Part shown: in pieces, positions 43,520 to 53,934 of the stretch
Numbering within the stretch: the first letter of the stretch is position 1
Layout: each line of letters begins with the position of its first letter
Notes under the pieces: model-generated
The model's input: only the letters and a program-made list of their open reading frames with translations
What the model was told of the DNA's origin: nothing
Databases searched by the model: none
Translations under genes and position numbers: made by a program
DNA from: Eledone cirrhosa
Taxonomy: Eukaryota; Mollusca; Cephalopoda; Octopoda; Eledonidae
Length of the DNA stretch: 64,000 nucleotides
Assembly: GCA_964016885.1 (NCBI GenBank)
Contig: OZ024757.1
Location: 27,773,954-27,837,953 of the forward strand
Direction of reading: 5' to 3'

Positions 43520-44390
43520 TTTATTGTTAATATGCGTAAGATATTGAAAATAATCTGCATTGTCAATATAGTCGATTGACTGAACTTATTAGATGGAATT
43601 TAATCTCCCTTGCTTGCTTTTCGAGTTTAGAGGGAGTCTTTGTCTTCTAATTGCTTAGGTATTCTCATTTGATCAATTCATATCTGTCTATCTATATGCT
43701 CTCTTTCTCTAATCTGTCTTGTATTTATACATACAATAGTATCTATGTATACTTCAACAACGTCACTCTCAGGTTCAAATAAATTCGGGTGGTCGACTGT
43801 CTTTTTATTTGTCTAGATGGTGATAGTTGCAGGGTGGTGAGGCTTGGTTTTGATAAAATGCATACGAGTAAAATACTATGATATGGATATGAAATTTCGT
43901 TGATTCACTCTTGTAGATGTCGTCCTTTTCCTTCAACAAAATTGGCCTTGTGCCTAGTGAAAAGAAAATCTCTCTCTCTCTATATATATATATTACTGCT
44001 ATATTATGTTACCTCTTATCTTAACTACACATCTTCCCACTGTTCTCACACAATCAGCCAGTTTCCTTTTGAAAGAGAACACTCGTGTCACTGACTGACT
44101 ATCTTTCTCCATTTCGCACACCAGAGGACACACATAGCTACTGTTTGTTTGTGTATGTGTGTTTAAACAGAAACAAAAACTGGCACACTGCTTCTATAAT
44201 TTTCTCTGTATTCATCACGACTTCAAAACTCGGCATGTGTGTGTATATATACATGTATATCTATGTGTGTATATATATATAAATAAAACGTCTAAAAGTG
44301 GCTGTGACTTCGAAGTTTCAGCTTGGTAGCTTCAGTATTGAGTACTTATTCAATTTGAATGCCTTAAATACTATGCCATTTTAAACACAC
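43520..44390. other. Intergenic, microsatellites only
   Basis: Short CT, TA and TG runs. No supported exon. Confidence 0.4.
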
Positions 44391-44391
44391 A

Positions 44392-44411
44392 TGCACACAC
44401 ACACACACACA

Positions 44412-44470
<59 letters not shown>
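44392..44470. repeat. (CA)n(CT)n(TA)n compound microsatellite
   Basis: Three dinucleotide runs back to back. Confidence 0.95.
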
Positions 44471-44472
<2 letters not shown>

Positions 44473-44716
44473 TTTTTAGACATACCTCCATTTTACATAT
44501 ATTTACAATGTACCAATATACTGTATTGTTGTTAGCCCTGGATATCAACTCTGATCTAATAAAGGTATAATCAAAGTCGTTCCAGGCATGATCATCCCTC
44601 CCCCGACTATATATTTGTACTACATTTATTTAATTTGTCTTCTCTTTCTTAAGACAAGTTGAGAATATTTGGCTATTATTTCTAGCATGTCTGACGACCA
44701 CGTTAGTTCTACTCAA

Positions 44717-44962
44717 TCATGATTGACTAAGAGAACTGAGAGTAGCAGTAGTTAATATATTCTTATCAACTATGTGCTGTAGGTTAGCTCTTGGCAATGG
44801 GTCTCTGTGAATGAAAGGTATTCCGACCATGACCATTTCAGCTTTATCAAGCACTGTCTTGCCACGAGTGATAGCGGGGTTAAGGTGTTGGAATAGCCAA
44901 GCACCCTTCTTACGAGCATCACCTGATATGTCAGTGAAAAGAACCTCGATATCAATGGCCCA
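44717..44962 (-). CDS. Unrecognised coding-like fragment (possible retroelement or exon)
   Basis: The minus strand is open for about 80 codons: EVLFTDISGDARKKGAWLFQ, HLNPAITRGKTVLDKAEMVM, VGIPFIHRDPLPRANLQ, ending TLSSLSQS and TGA at 44719-44717. Charge, hydrophobic pattern and lack of repeats look like a true protein. Family not recognised; no start or splice acceptor can be fixed at the right edge. The diverged repeat 44575-44710 lies just past the stop, so a LINE or other mobile-element origin is as likely as a host gene. Confidence 0.4.
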   Translation of the reverse strand, partial: WAIDIEVLFTDISGDARKKGAWLFQHLNPAITRGKTVLDKAEMVMVGIPFIHRDPLPRANLQHIVDKNILTTATLSSLSQS

Positions 44963-45261
44963 CCTCTCCCATTACTAAATGAAATTACAGTTAGAGGAGG
45001 AAGGCCTAGAGGGAATTAGTAGCAGGCATTAACTGCCAGGAATGTGACAAAATAAATCCAAATACACAGTCTTAAGTGATGCCACAAAGAACTGAAATGA
45101 TAATGTGCATAGCTAGAAAAATCAATAAATGGACCCCCCCCCTTTCCATTCACACCTATGGATTGTCACACCACAATAGATCGATATTCGTCTCCTAGCT
45201 GGATTTTTTTTTCTTTTTGATAATGTGTGAATCTTTCTCTTTTTTTTTTTTTTATTGATCT

Positions 45262-45712
45262 GAATCATCATCATCATCATTTAACCGCCGCTTTTCCATG
45301 CTTGCAAGGGTTGGGCGGGTCCTATTCAGCACAGCATCTCTCCACTTGTCACAGTCCTTCGTCATCTCCTCGGTGAGTTTTAGCGATCTGAGGTCTGCTC
45401 TCACCACCTCCGCCCATGTTTTGCGTGGCCTACCTTTACTGTGTCTTCCTTCTACTGGGATTTCTTGGCACTTCTTTACCCAGCGGTCATCCTCCATGAG
45501 CATCACATGTCCATACCATCTCGGCCTTCTCTCCTGCACACCACAACTTATCCCTCTTATACACAGTTTCTTTCTCAACTCATCTATGCTTGGTCGTTCA
45601 CGCACATTGACATTGCACATCCAACGGATCATACTTGCTTCATTTCTCTCCAGCCGTTGCATATCCTCTGCAGTTGCTGCCCATGTCTCACTACCATGCA
45701 GCATAAAGAAAA
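45262..45712 (-). pseudogene. RTE-like LINE reverse-transcriptase C-terminus, 5'-truncated, open frame
   Basis: The minus strand reads GSETWAATAEDMQRLERNEA, SMIRWMCNVNVRERPSIDEL, RWYGHVMLMEDDRWVKKCQE, GRPRKTWAEVVRADL, KWRDAVLNRTRPTLASMEKR, RLNDDDDDSDQ and a stop. GSE.W, IRWM, RWYGHV and GRPR..W are standard post-RT landmarks of LINE polyproteins. The frame is uninterrupted over about 150 codons but lacks everything upstream, so it is a 5'-truncated insertion. The terminal aspartates are the (GAT)n tail shared with SINE family B. Confidence 0.85.
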
Positions 45713-45929
45713 AAATATTTAATCCCATTTCCTAAATATTATTATAATGGTTCTGAAGTGCCGGGTTTCATATGTGAATAATTAATATGTTCATGGAAAC
45801 CAGACTGTATTTAGCAAGAATAATATTGCTGTTGCTGCTACTACTACAGCAGCACTGTCCTCTGTCCAATCTCTCTCTCTCTCTTCCTATCTATATATAT
45901 ATACATATATATTGTAGTGGGACAAAATA

Positions 45930-46275
45930 CACCCCCCGTCCCACTACCCCCACCCCATCCACACCACCCCCTTAAATGTGAAGTTATGTTGGTACCACAA
46001 CATCCAGTCCGAAACAAATGAGGTCGTGTAGGTGTCACGACAAAAAAAAAAAACACACAGTCCACGCTGTAATGTGGCCGTGTAGGTAACACGGTAAAAA
46101 CCTCCCAGTCCACACTGTAAACGTGGTTGGTGTTAGGAAGGGCATCCAGCCGTAGAAAACCCGCCAGACAGTCCTATACGAGCAGGACAACCAATCTTGC
46201 CTCAAGTGGGAAAACTCCCGTCCAAACCCATGCTAGCGTGGAAGATTGACGTTAAACGATGATGATGATGATATA
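45930..46275 (+). repeat. SINE family B, long copy with extra modules
   Basis: Three 5' modules (CCAGTCCGAAACAAATGAGG; CACGCTGTAATGTGGCCG; CCACACTGTAAACGTGG), GTTAGGAAGGGCATCCAGCC, CCCATGCTAGCGTGGAAGAT and (GAT)n into TA. Best preserved B copy. Confidence 0.9.
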
Positions 46276-46280
46276 TATAT

Positions 46281-46382
46281 GAGCAAGGCATGGTCACCCG
46301 ACCCAACTTGCCTCTAATGAGACAACCCGTCTAACACATGCTAGCATGGATAATAAACGTTAGATGATGATGATATATATAT
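46281..46382 (+). repeat. SINE family B, 3' part, tandem to previous
   Basis: GAGCAAGGCATGGTCACCCG, ACATGCTAGCATGGATAATA, (GAT)n into TA. Separated from the previous copy only by TA repeat. Confidence 0.85.
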
Positions 46383-46517
46383 AGAAGGAAAAGTTTAAAT
46401 GTCTTTATGTATGATTATACATACATACCCCTCCCACATACACACACACATATATATATATATGTATATATATACACACACTCACAGGTGGTTGGTTTAG
46501 TCATTTTAGTCAGTGAG

Positions 46518-46875
46518 CAGGGTTTTTCCTATTTTTTTTTTGGCATCATCGCCCACTTTCATATTGAAAATATTTTCCACTGTCCACCTGTATAGTAAAT
46601 ATTCAAAAGCATACCAAAAGTGTTTTGTAAAAGTTTGTTACTGGTTCATTATTCCTATTTAACCTCCTGTTTTATTTTCATACAGGTTCTTTGCATATCT
46701 CCTTTGAATATATTTTTGGGGGTAGCATATGTTGAAATACATTCTTAATACTCAAAATCCTATATCGACACCAAAATCTCCAATTGCCCACCATTTTCTG
46801 TTCAGTTGCTCTTCGCCCACCCAACAGTTGAAATCGCCCTATGGTGGGCGACATCACCCAGGTTGGGAAACCCTG
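46518..46875. mobile_element. hAT-like TIR element
   Basis: CAGGGTTTTTCC..CATCGCCCAC at the left is inverted at the right as GTGGGCGACATCACCCAGG then TTGGGAAACCCTG. No target duplication could be confirmed. 358 bp, no transposase frame; the 134-residue minus frame crossing its right end is not coding. Confidence 0.65.
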
Positions 46876-46879
46876 CATT

Positions 46880-46975
46880 AAAGCATTGAATATTTGTTCC
46901 ATGCGTTTACATTCTGAGTTCAAATCCTGCAGGGTTGACAAAGAAAGTACCAGCTCAGTGTTGGGGCAGCCCAAC
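46880..46975 (+). repeat. SINE family A fragment
   Basis: CTGAGTTCAAATCCTGCAGG, AAGTACCAGCTCAGTGTTGG. Confidence 0.6.
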
Positions 46976-47134
46976 TGATAATCTTTGATATTCTGCATGG
47001 GCACTCTCAGCAAAAGTATGATACAAACTACCAAGTCATACTTGATTGCAAGTGATGGCTGTAGGCATACACACACACACAAATATACTTATATACAAGT
47101 AAATAGCAAATGAATTTCAGTTGGTTTTTGACTA

Positions 47135-47305
47135 TGAGTATTCAGTTGCTCTACATTCTGAGTTTAAATCCCACCAAAGTCAACTTTGCTTTTCAATTTC
47201 CTGGGCTTGATAAATTAAAGTACCAGTTAAGTACTGGGGTTAATATAATAAACTTTTCCCACATCACAAATTGCTAGCCTTGTGCCTAAATTAGAAATAA
47301 TTATT
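47135..47305 (+). repeat. SINE family A, head-truncated
   Basis: CTGAGTTTAAATCCCACCAA, AAGTACCAGTTAAGTACTGG, TTGCTAGCCTTGTGCCTAAA. Confidence 0.75.
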
Positions 47306-47624
47306 TATCCAGTATGTCATTTCTTAAGCTGTTAGGCTGATGTTTGAGGGTGATTTTGGCTGCTATTTCTAAAAGAGAACCCATCGAGACTTATTCAGTG
47401 TTTAGTATATTTTTAGCACATACCCAATTCTTTATTATAGCTAAAGTTATTTAAAGTCTGTAACAAGATACTGTAACTGCACTTTATCTGTGCATTTCAA
47501 ATGCAGCATGGCACTGCATAACTATCATTAGTTAAGTTGATTTTGGGGTTTGTTTAGACCAGAGTTTCCCAAACTATTTTGGATTGCTGCTCTGTCCCCT
47601 TTTAGAATATGTATTTCAGGTAAA

Positions 47625-47705
47625 GGACATTTGCCCATGTGCAGTGGGATCGAACCCAGAACCATATGGTAGTGAAGTGATTTATTTAACCATTTAGTCA
47701 TACTG
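47625..47705 (-). repeat. tRNA-like SINE family U fragment
   Basis: GACATTTGCCCATGTGCAGT, GGGATCGAACCCAGAACCAT. Confidence 0.6.
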
Positions 47706-47799
47706 CATCATCTTCATCCTACTCAACATCTTTGCTTTTACATTGACTTTTCTATTCTGGCGTAAGTTGGATGGGACATTCTGAAGCATTGTTTTATAG

Positions 47800-48105
47800 C
47801 CAGGTCGTGTAGGTGTCACGACTAAAAGCACCCAGCCCACACTGTAAGGTGGTCATGTAGGTGGTACGACAAAAAGCACCCATCCCACACTATAAAGTGA
47901 TCGTGTAGGAGACAACAAAAAGCACCCAGCACACACTGTAAATGTGGTTGGCATTAGAAAGGGCATCCATCTGTAGAAATCCAGCCAGAAACAGTCCTAT
48001 ATGAGCAAAACACTGTCACCCGACCCAACTTGCCTCTAATGGGACAAACCTGTCTAACCCATGTTAGTGTGGAAAATAGACGTTAGATGATGATGATGTT
48101 GATGA
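47800..48105 (+). repeat. SINE family B with three about 48-bp modules
   Basis: AAAAGCACCCAGCCCACACT recurs at about 47822, 47872 and 47918, then GGCATTAGAAAGGGCATCCA, ACCCATGTTAGTGTGGAAAA, GATGATGATG. Confidence 0.85.
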
Positions 48106-48284
48106 TACCCTTCCTGATACCAACAATTTTGGATGCTTTTATATCATGCAGGGGTAGTGACTGATTGTTATTACAGTTATTTTCTCCATTTAGAATTCTC
48201 ACATTTTCAAATTATAAAAATTTGAAAAGGTCAAGGACCATAAAAAACTCTTCAGTGAGCCATAACCCACTTTTACTGACCCCC

Positions 48285-48505
48285 TGATTCAGACCGTCCC
48301 TAAATTATGTTTCAGGGGCATGTTAGCAATTCCTATGGGATAGTTTTAGGGTGTTTATACATTTACTAGGGTACATTTGGGGGTCTATTTAGACACACCC
48401 TAAGTTATATTTGGAGCCTGTTTATATAGTTACTAAGTTATGCTTGGGAGTCTGTTTAGACAGACCCTAAATTATATTTGGGGGTTTGTTTGTACAGCCC
48501 CAGTC
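48285..48505. repeat. Degenerate minisatellite
   Basis: Units like CCCTAAATTATATTTGGGGG with TCTGTTTAGACAGA spacers, five or so copies, irregular period. Confidence 0.6.
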
Positions 48506-48599
48506 CTTCAGTTGGTACAGAGAAGTCATTACATATTGCATAACAAACGTTTGTTTTCGTTAATGCTGCATTTGTTATAGTTGTTGCTGTTTAGCCACT

Positions 48600-48780
48600 C
48601 CCTCCTGTATGTGTGTGCTAGCTTAGAAGAGGTACACCATATCCCTGCATGTCATATGAAATGATTAAAATGGTTAGCAACAGGAAGGGCATGCAACTGT
48701 GAAATATTGCTTTAAAAAAGATGAGTACGAACTGTATCATGAGCTTGCAAGGCTAATCTCAGCTTCAGCAGGGAATATGG
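48600..48780 (+). repeat. Diverged SINE family B
   Basis: TGGTTAGCAACAGGAAGGGC, ATGAGTACGAACTGTATCAT. Tail lost. Confidence 0.45.
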
Positions 48781-48814
48781 CCTTAACTCTTTAGTTGTAA
48801 TATTCTTAATTAAT

Positions 48815-49232
48815 GACACTATCAATAATTAATTTGTTTATAATCAAGAATTTCGAGGTATTCATTAATAAGTGGGTGTTTGGAACAGATTCTTACATAA
48901 AATTATAAAGGAAAGTTTAACCATTTAGCATTTAAACTGGCCATATCTGGCCAGAATACACTCTTCTCTTTCAGTTCAAACCAGCTGTAACTAGCCACTC
49001 ATACTGATGTTAAGGTATTGTTCTCAAAATAAATAATATCAAAATTTTATAGATTCAATATTTTGTGAGATATTATGTAAAATAAAACTTTTACTGCGAA
49101 AATACAAAAGTAAATATAGAGTAATGTAAATGCTAAAGGGTTAAATTTAACTATGAACACTTGAAAACAAATTTTATTTTATCATAGAATCAGGTGCAGT
49201 TTCAAACAAGTTGGTATCAAAAGGCTTTAAAT
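48815..49232 (-). mobile_element. MITE family D split by a family C copy
   Basis: Family D in reverse: GTGTTTGGAACAGATTCTTA, CATAAAATTATAAAGGAAAG before, and TATGAACACTTGAAAAC, AGTTGGTATCAAAAGGCTTT after 48921-49140. Confidence 0.75.
48921..49140 (+). mobile_element. MITE family C, complete, nested in family D
   Basis: TTAA at 48917-48920 and 49141-49144. Starts CCATTTAGCATTTAAACTGG, ends GTAAATGCTAAAGGG. Removing it with one TTAA restores continuous family D sequence. Confidence 0.9.
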
Positions 49233-49640
49233 GCTTGTTGCTGTTTCGCTCTAGGCCAGCCAATGAAACAGTGATAAGCTCAGGCTTATCATTCTATTCC
49301 AAAGTTGTGTATGCTTGCAACTGGCGACTACTGTAGAAAGTTGTATCTCTAATGAAATTATTTTAATGAATCTGCACTCAGATTTGTCCATATTCAAATA
49401 AACTTTATATTATTGAATTATAGATAAACTCAGCTGGTTTGGAAAAGAAATCAAATACAACGGATCATTTCTTTGGACCAAATGGTCACAGCCTGTCGTG
49501 AAGTGACAGCTTTCCATTATACACACACACACACATATATATATTTTTCAAGAAGTTTTATCAAGCACTGTTATATCTTTCCATTTAGTCATTATGTGTC
49601 CAGTCCCGAGTGTGGGGTGGGGTCTTTTACTCTTAGTTGG

Positions 49641-49765
49641 TTAACCCTTTAGCATTTAAACCAGCCATATCTGGCCAGAATTTTATTATCAGCTTAACGA
49701 GAAAGTTAGTTATTTTACTAAATCCTTCGAAATTCTTTATTATTTTGAACATAATTTGAGTACTC
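49641..49765 (+). repeat. MITE family C 5' end fused to family D fragment
   Basis: TTAACCCTTTAGCATTTAAA, TCTGGCCAGAATTTT, then abruptly ATCAGCTTAACGAGAAAGTT and TTTTACTAAATCCTTC of family D. A C/D chimera or a deletion across two adjacent copies. Confidence 0.6.
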
Positions 49766-50146
49766 ATCAAATCCTACTCACAAACTATAAGTACCAGATT
49801 TGAAAAAAAAAGTACTAGGGTCCATTTGATTGACAAAAATTAAGGTGGTGCTCTCAATATGGCTGCAGTGTAATTATTAAACTGGTAAAAGACTAAAAAG
49901 TTACTCCACTCAACCAGTATTTGGAGATTACTTAATCTGTAGCCAGAAGTTAGGGTATTTTTTTTTTACATGACATATTTTGAGTGTTCAGTATGCAATT
50001 TTACAACCAGTTCTTATAATCTCACCCTTCTTCTCTCCCATAACTCATAACCTCCTTCCCACTCCTTTCAAAATAATATATTTATTTATTTTCATGACAG
50101 ATAATATATATCATGTGTGTGTTTATGAATGTATATGTATATCTGT

Positions 50147-50147
50147 G

Positions 50148-50188
<41 letters not shown>
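50147..50188. repeat. (TA)n microsatellite
   Basis: Uninterrupted TA. Confidence 0.95.
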
Positions 50189-50191
<3 letters not shown>

Positions 50192-50503
50192 GTTGTGACA
50201 ACTGTATGTTAGTGGCATGTCTGTATATTTTAGACAGCAATTGCATTGGCTTACTTTACATTAAAACAGTCCCCAAGTTGAAAGTTGATAGTTGTATGGT
50301 GTTGCTAAACACTGAGACACAAAACTTTTTGTCAAATGTTATTTTTAGTAGTGTGTTACAATTTTTTTTTTAATATTGTTATCATAGGAAATAGTGTTTG
50401 CTTTTATATAAATATATCATCATCATTTAATGTCAGGTTTTCCCCGCTAACATATATATATTGTGATTATTTCAAATAGTACACATACATATATATATAT
50501 ATA

Positions 50504-50580
50504 CAGTTCTAGTCCTGTAGAAGCCATTTCTGTATTAAGTTTTGTTGTTTTCGCTCTACCAATGTATTTAGTACATTATT
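50504..50580 (-). repeat. Arm and body of the 25.0-kb hairpin element
   Basis: CAGTTCTAGTCCTGTAGAAG then CCATTTCTGTATTAAG and CTACCAATGTATTTAGTAC, the last inverted relative to GTACTCAATACATTAGTAG at 24955. Flanked by TA on the left. Confidence 0.55.
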
Positions 50581-50626
50581 TGCTGTTGTTATTCCCAATT
50601 TCACCCGGAATCTCTCTGCCTCTGTA

Positions 50627-50960
50627 TCAACATCATCATCATCATCATACGTCCGCTTTTCCCTGCTTGCAAGGGTGGGACGGGAACTGATTCTGGCTTA
50701 ATTTCTACAGCTGGATGCCCTTCCTAACACCAACCACTTTTACAGTGAGTGCTGGGTGCTTTTTTTTCCATGGCGCATACACGGCCACTTTGCAGTGGAA
50801 TGATAGGGACCCCAGTCCTATCATCCCATTTCTACAGCTGATTGGAGCAATGAGAAATAGTGTCTTGCTCAAGGAAACAACACATCACCCAGTCTGAGAA
50901 TTGAACTCACAACCTATCGATTGCAAGGCCAATGCTCTAACCACTAAGCCATGTGCCTAT
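50627..50960 (-). repeat. SINE family B joined to tRNA-like SINE family T
   Basis: 50627-50830 is reverse B ((CAT)n, CTTCCTAACACCAACCAC, GCAGTGGAATGATAGGG). 50835-50960 is reverse T with box B inverse GAGAATTGAACTC and box A inverse CCACTAAGCCA. The joint could be a composite SINE (T head plus B tail), since the tRNA-like promoter sits at the 5' side of the B modules. Confidence 0.7.
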
Positions 50961-51003
50961 ATATATATATAGAATTGTTTCATCTGTTGAAGTCACCAAG
51001 AAA

Positions 51004-51035
<32 letters not shown>

Positions 51036-51179
51036 GTGTAAGGTTAACAAACAATTACAAAAAGTGTTATTAGGTTCACACTTGTATGAAATGGAAAAAG
51101 AACATATTGGGTGGTAGTCCTTCGTCAGGAAAGAAACACAAGTGGAAGAGAAGTTAAGAGAGAAAAGAGGTTAGGAAAA

Positions 51180-51181
51180 AA

Positions 51182-51228
<47 letters not shown>

Positions 51229-51240
51229 TATATTTACGTA
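51180..51240. repeat. (TA)n(CA)n microsatellite
   Basis: TA run then CA run. Confidence 0.95.
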
Positions 51241-51334
51241 CACACAAGTGTGCTTGTTGAGTGTAACAACAGTTATAGGATAGAATAGGGTAGAATGGTC
51301 TCTTCAATCTGACTGAGTACATGATAACTTCTTA

Positions 51335-51800
51335 TGTGCTGGTGCTATGATAAAATCCACCTAACATATTATGGAAAATGGTTGACATTAAGGGCATCCA
51401 TGTCTAAAAAACATGTCAAATATGGAATATATGAGGAAGACATCAAGACGTGGTTCTCTGATCAGCCTTTGTCTTAACCCTTTAGCATTTACATTACTCT
51501 ATATATACTATTGTATTTTCGTGGTAAAGGATTTATCTCACATAATATTGAATCTATGAGATTTTGATGTTATTTATTTTGAGAACAATATCTTAACATC
51601 AGTCTGAGTGGCCAGTTACAGCCGGTTTGAACAGAAAGAGGTGAGATAATTCTGGCCAGATACAGCCAGTTTAAATGCTAAATGGTTAAACTTATGAGCA
51701 AGATGTTGCTCCAATCCAGCTAGTCTTGGACTGTTACAACCTGTTCAATTCATTGCCAGCTTGGAAAGTAGACATAAAAGATTGATGACAATGATATTGC
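51335..51800 (+). repeat. SINE family B split by a MITE
   Basis: Left part TGCTGGTGCTATGATAAAAT, CATTAAGGGCATCCATGTC. Right part TATGAGCAAGATGTTGCTCC, CATTGCCAGCTTGGAAAGTA, GATTGATGACAATGAT. Interrupted at 51478-51685. Confidence 0.65.
51478..51685 (-). mobile_element. MITE family C nested in SINE family B
   Basis: TTAA at 51474-51477 and 51686-51689. Ends CCCTTTAGCATTTACATTAC and AGTTTAAATGCTAAATGG. Confidence 0.85.
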
Positions 51801-52211
51801 TGAAAGTGGTCAGGGTAGCATTTTAACTAATCAAGACGGTTTGTTAGCTGCGCTTAATTATTTTCATGTCTATTAATCTTACATGATCCAATTATCAGTT
51901 TAGGTAAAGTACATAACGTATCTTCTGAATCTATTTTTGGATCACTGTTTCTTTTCTTAAACCCTTGCCAGTTTGTTGGTTTAAAGTTTTATAATAGAGT
52001 TTCATAATAAAACTTCCATTACAGCTACGTTGCATGTTTTTCTATCAGTTGGCTTGCTGATGTTGAGGATGAGGGCAGAGAAGAGAAGTCTTTTTTTGAA
52101 AAAATTAGACAGAAGATAGGTGGTGTATTCACACACACACATACATACACAAACTTTCAGATACATACACGCACGTGAATGTTTACTTACAGATACTTGC
52201 ACTTAAATGTT

Positions 52212-52373
52212 TACAGACCTGCTAACCTCTAAAAATCCAATCAGGGAGTACCATGAAAAGGGGAGATTTTACATAATGAAAGCTATGCCCATTTTCACAA
52301 GAGAAGACATCTTTCACCCACCCCAAAGTGGGTGGGAGATCTCCCAGTCCAATGAGGAGAGTTGACAGGTCTG
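52212..52373. mobile_element. TIR element family F
   Basis: CAGACCTGCTAACCTC left, GAGTTGACAGGTCTG right. Interior GGGAGTACCATGAAAAGGGG and GTGGGTGGGAGATCTCCC, itself a small palindrome. Confidence 0.75.
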
Positions 52374-52467
52374 CATATACATACTCACAAATTTGTTCTT
52401 ATGTACATATATTTACACACACACATATATCAACATGTATATTTTTGTTTTTCCATGCTGGTGAAGG

Positions 52468-52600
52468 CACGTGATCTAGTTAGTGGTTATGGGTTTGATT
52501 CCCAGACTGGTTGACATGTTATGTCCTTGTGCAAGGCATTCCATTTCATGCTGCTTCAGTTCACTCAGTTGAAAATGACTGTCAGCAGCAGCTGGAAGTT
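52468..52600 (+). repeat. tRNA-like SINE family T, degraded
   Basis: GCACGTGATCTAGTTAGTGG, GGTTTGATTCCCAGACTGG, TGTCCTTGTGCAAGGCATTC. Confidence 0.6.
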
Positions 52601-52691
52601 AACTATGTGTGTGTGGAGGGACCTTGTATTCTTGATCACTTAACATGCATAAATCTGGGATAAGCTCTGGGCTTTGTTCAGCCTGAGAGGG

Positions 52692-53290
52692 TCATGAGAG
52701 CAGAGTCCTCAAACACTCTTTCCAGTGGGTCCTGTCAGAAGCAACCGTCTTCAACTGATCTGGCTGGTTTCCCAAGTGTGACCAGCCAAGCTCATGGATG
52801 TTACCCAAACATCTTCCTCGGGGGTCTACCCCTGGGTCTTTTGTCAGTTGGTTTTACCTCTAAAATTTGTCCAGCAATTCTTTCCTGAGACATTCTAACC
52901 ACATGGCCATCGTATCAGAGCTGTGATCTCTCAATTCAGAGAAGTAGTGGCTCTACCTGGAGTAACTCTCTTATCTTCGAGCTACACTATCAAGTAATGT
53001 TACTGTCAGTTTACTGCATTGCTTATTTTTAAATCCAGCACAAATCCCCAGTGCAGTCATTTACCTTGAATACATAGGCAGATACCTTTAATGCGCAATT
53101 TCTTGCTATTAATGCGTAACCAGTCTATCTTTCAGCTCACTCAATACTTCATCTCTGCAGTTTCATATCCAACAAACCATACGTAACTTCATTTCTTTCA
53201 AGCTGCTGCACATATTTATTTTTACATTTAATACCATGAAACACCATCACACTCCTTACACCTATTTCTTACAGATGGTTTTGAAATTTG
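52692..53290 (-). pseudogene. LINE C-terminal fragment, at least one frameshift and stops
   Basis: The minus strand from about 52990 reads KIRELLQVEPLLL, stop, IERSQL, stop, YDGHVVRMSQERIAGQILEV, KPTDKRPRGRPPRKMFG, then after a one-base shift HELGWSHLGNQPDQLKTVAS, DRTHWKECLRTLLS and TGA at 52694-52692. Further upstream (53100-53280) QLERNEV and RDEVLSELKDRL are readable, possibly a second LINE piece. Different family from the 45-kb copy. Confidence 0.8.
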
Positions 53291-53389
53291 TTTGCAGGAA
53301 AAGTTTTTGAAACATACTTTTATATATATGTATTGTTTACCTTAATGTTTATTATTAATAGTATTATTGTTGTTGTTGTTCTTATGGTA

Positions 53390-53600
53390 GACTGGCAGAA
53401 TCATTAGAACCAAATGCATTGCGTATTTAGTTATGTTTTTCTTTTTTTATGTTCTGAGTTCAAATACTGCTGAGGTCAACTTTGCCTTTCATCTTTCGGG
53501 GTCAATAACATAAAGTACCAGTAATGTACTGGGGTTGATATAATTGACTTTCCGCTTCCCACACATTACTGGCCTACTGCCAATGTCAAAAAAGAATTAT
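53390..53600 (+). repeat. SINE family A, near full length
   Basis: TGGCAGAATCATTAGAACC head, CTGAGTTCAAATACTGCTGA, CGGGGTCAATAACATAAAGT, CTGGCCTACTGCC. Confidence 0.75.
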
Positions 53601-53934
53601 TATTATTTATATATTTGAGATGCATGAATATTTATTTCTTTCTTTGGCAATGTAAGTTCAGTAAAAAAAAGTACTTTTGTTATCTACCATTGTTAAAGCC
53701 ATAAGATAACAATGGTAGAAGAGTGCTTTTTATTTTTTGTTTCTTCACAAAAGCTCTTTGCCTCAATCCTGTTCATCTTACCCCCATTATAAAGCTAAAC
53801 TATTTACAATATGACTAGCCACACATTGTTTCATCTAAAACAATGACACTATTCATGCCAATATGTTTTATTCATTTATTTATTTGTCTATTTTACCTGT
53901 TTCATATTGAATTTTTTTATGCTACAATCATTAA

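Noticed and set aside
45298..45735. Plus-strand frames of 93-145 codons
   Set aside because: Shadows of the minus-strand LINE reverse-transcriptase tail, whose motifs are recognisable.
46678..47082. 134-codon minus-strand frame
   Set aside because: It spans the right end of a TIR element, a SINE A fragment and a CA repeat; no coherent domain.
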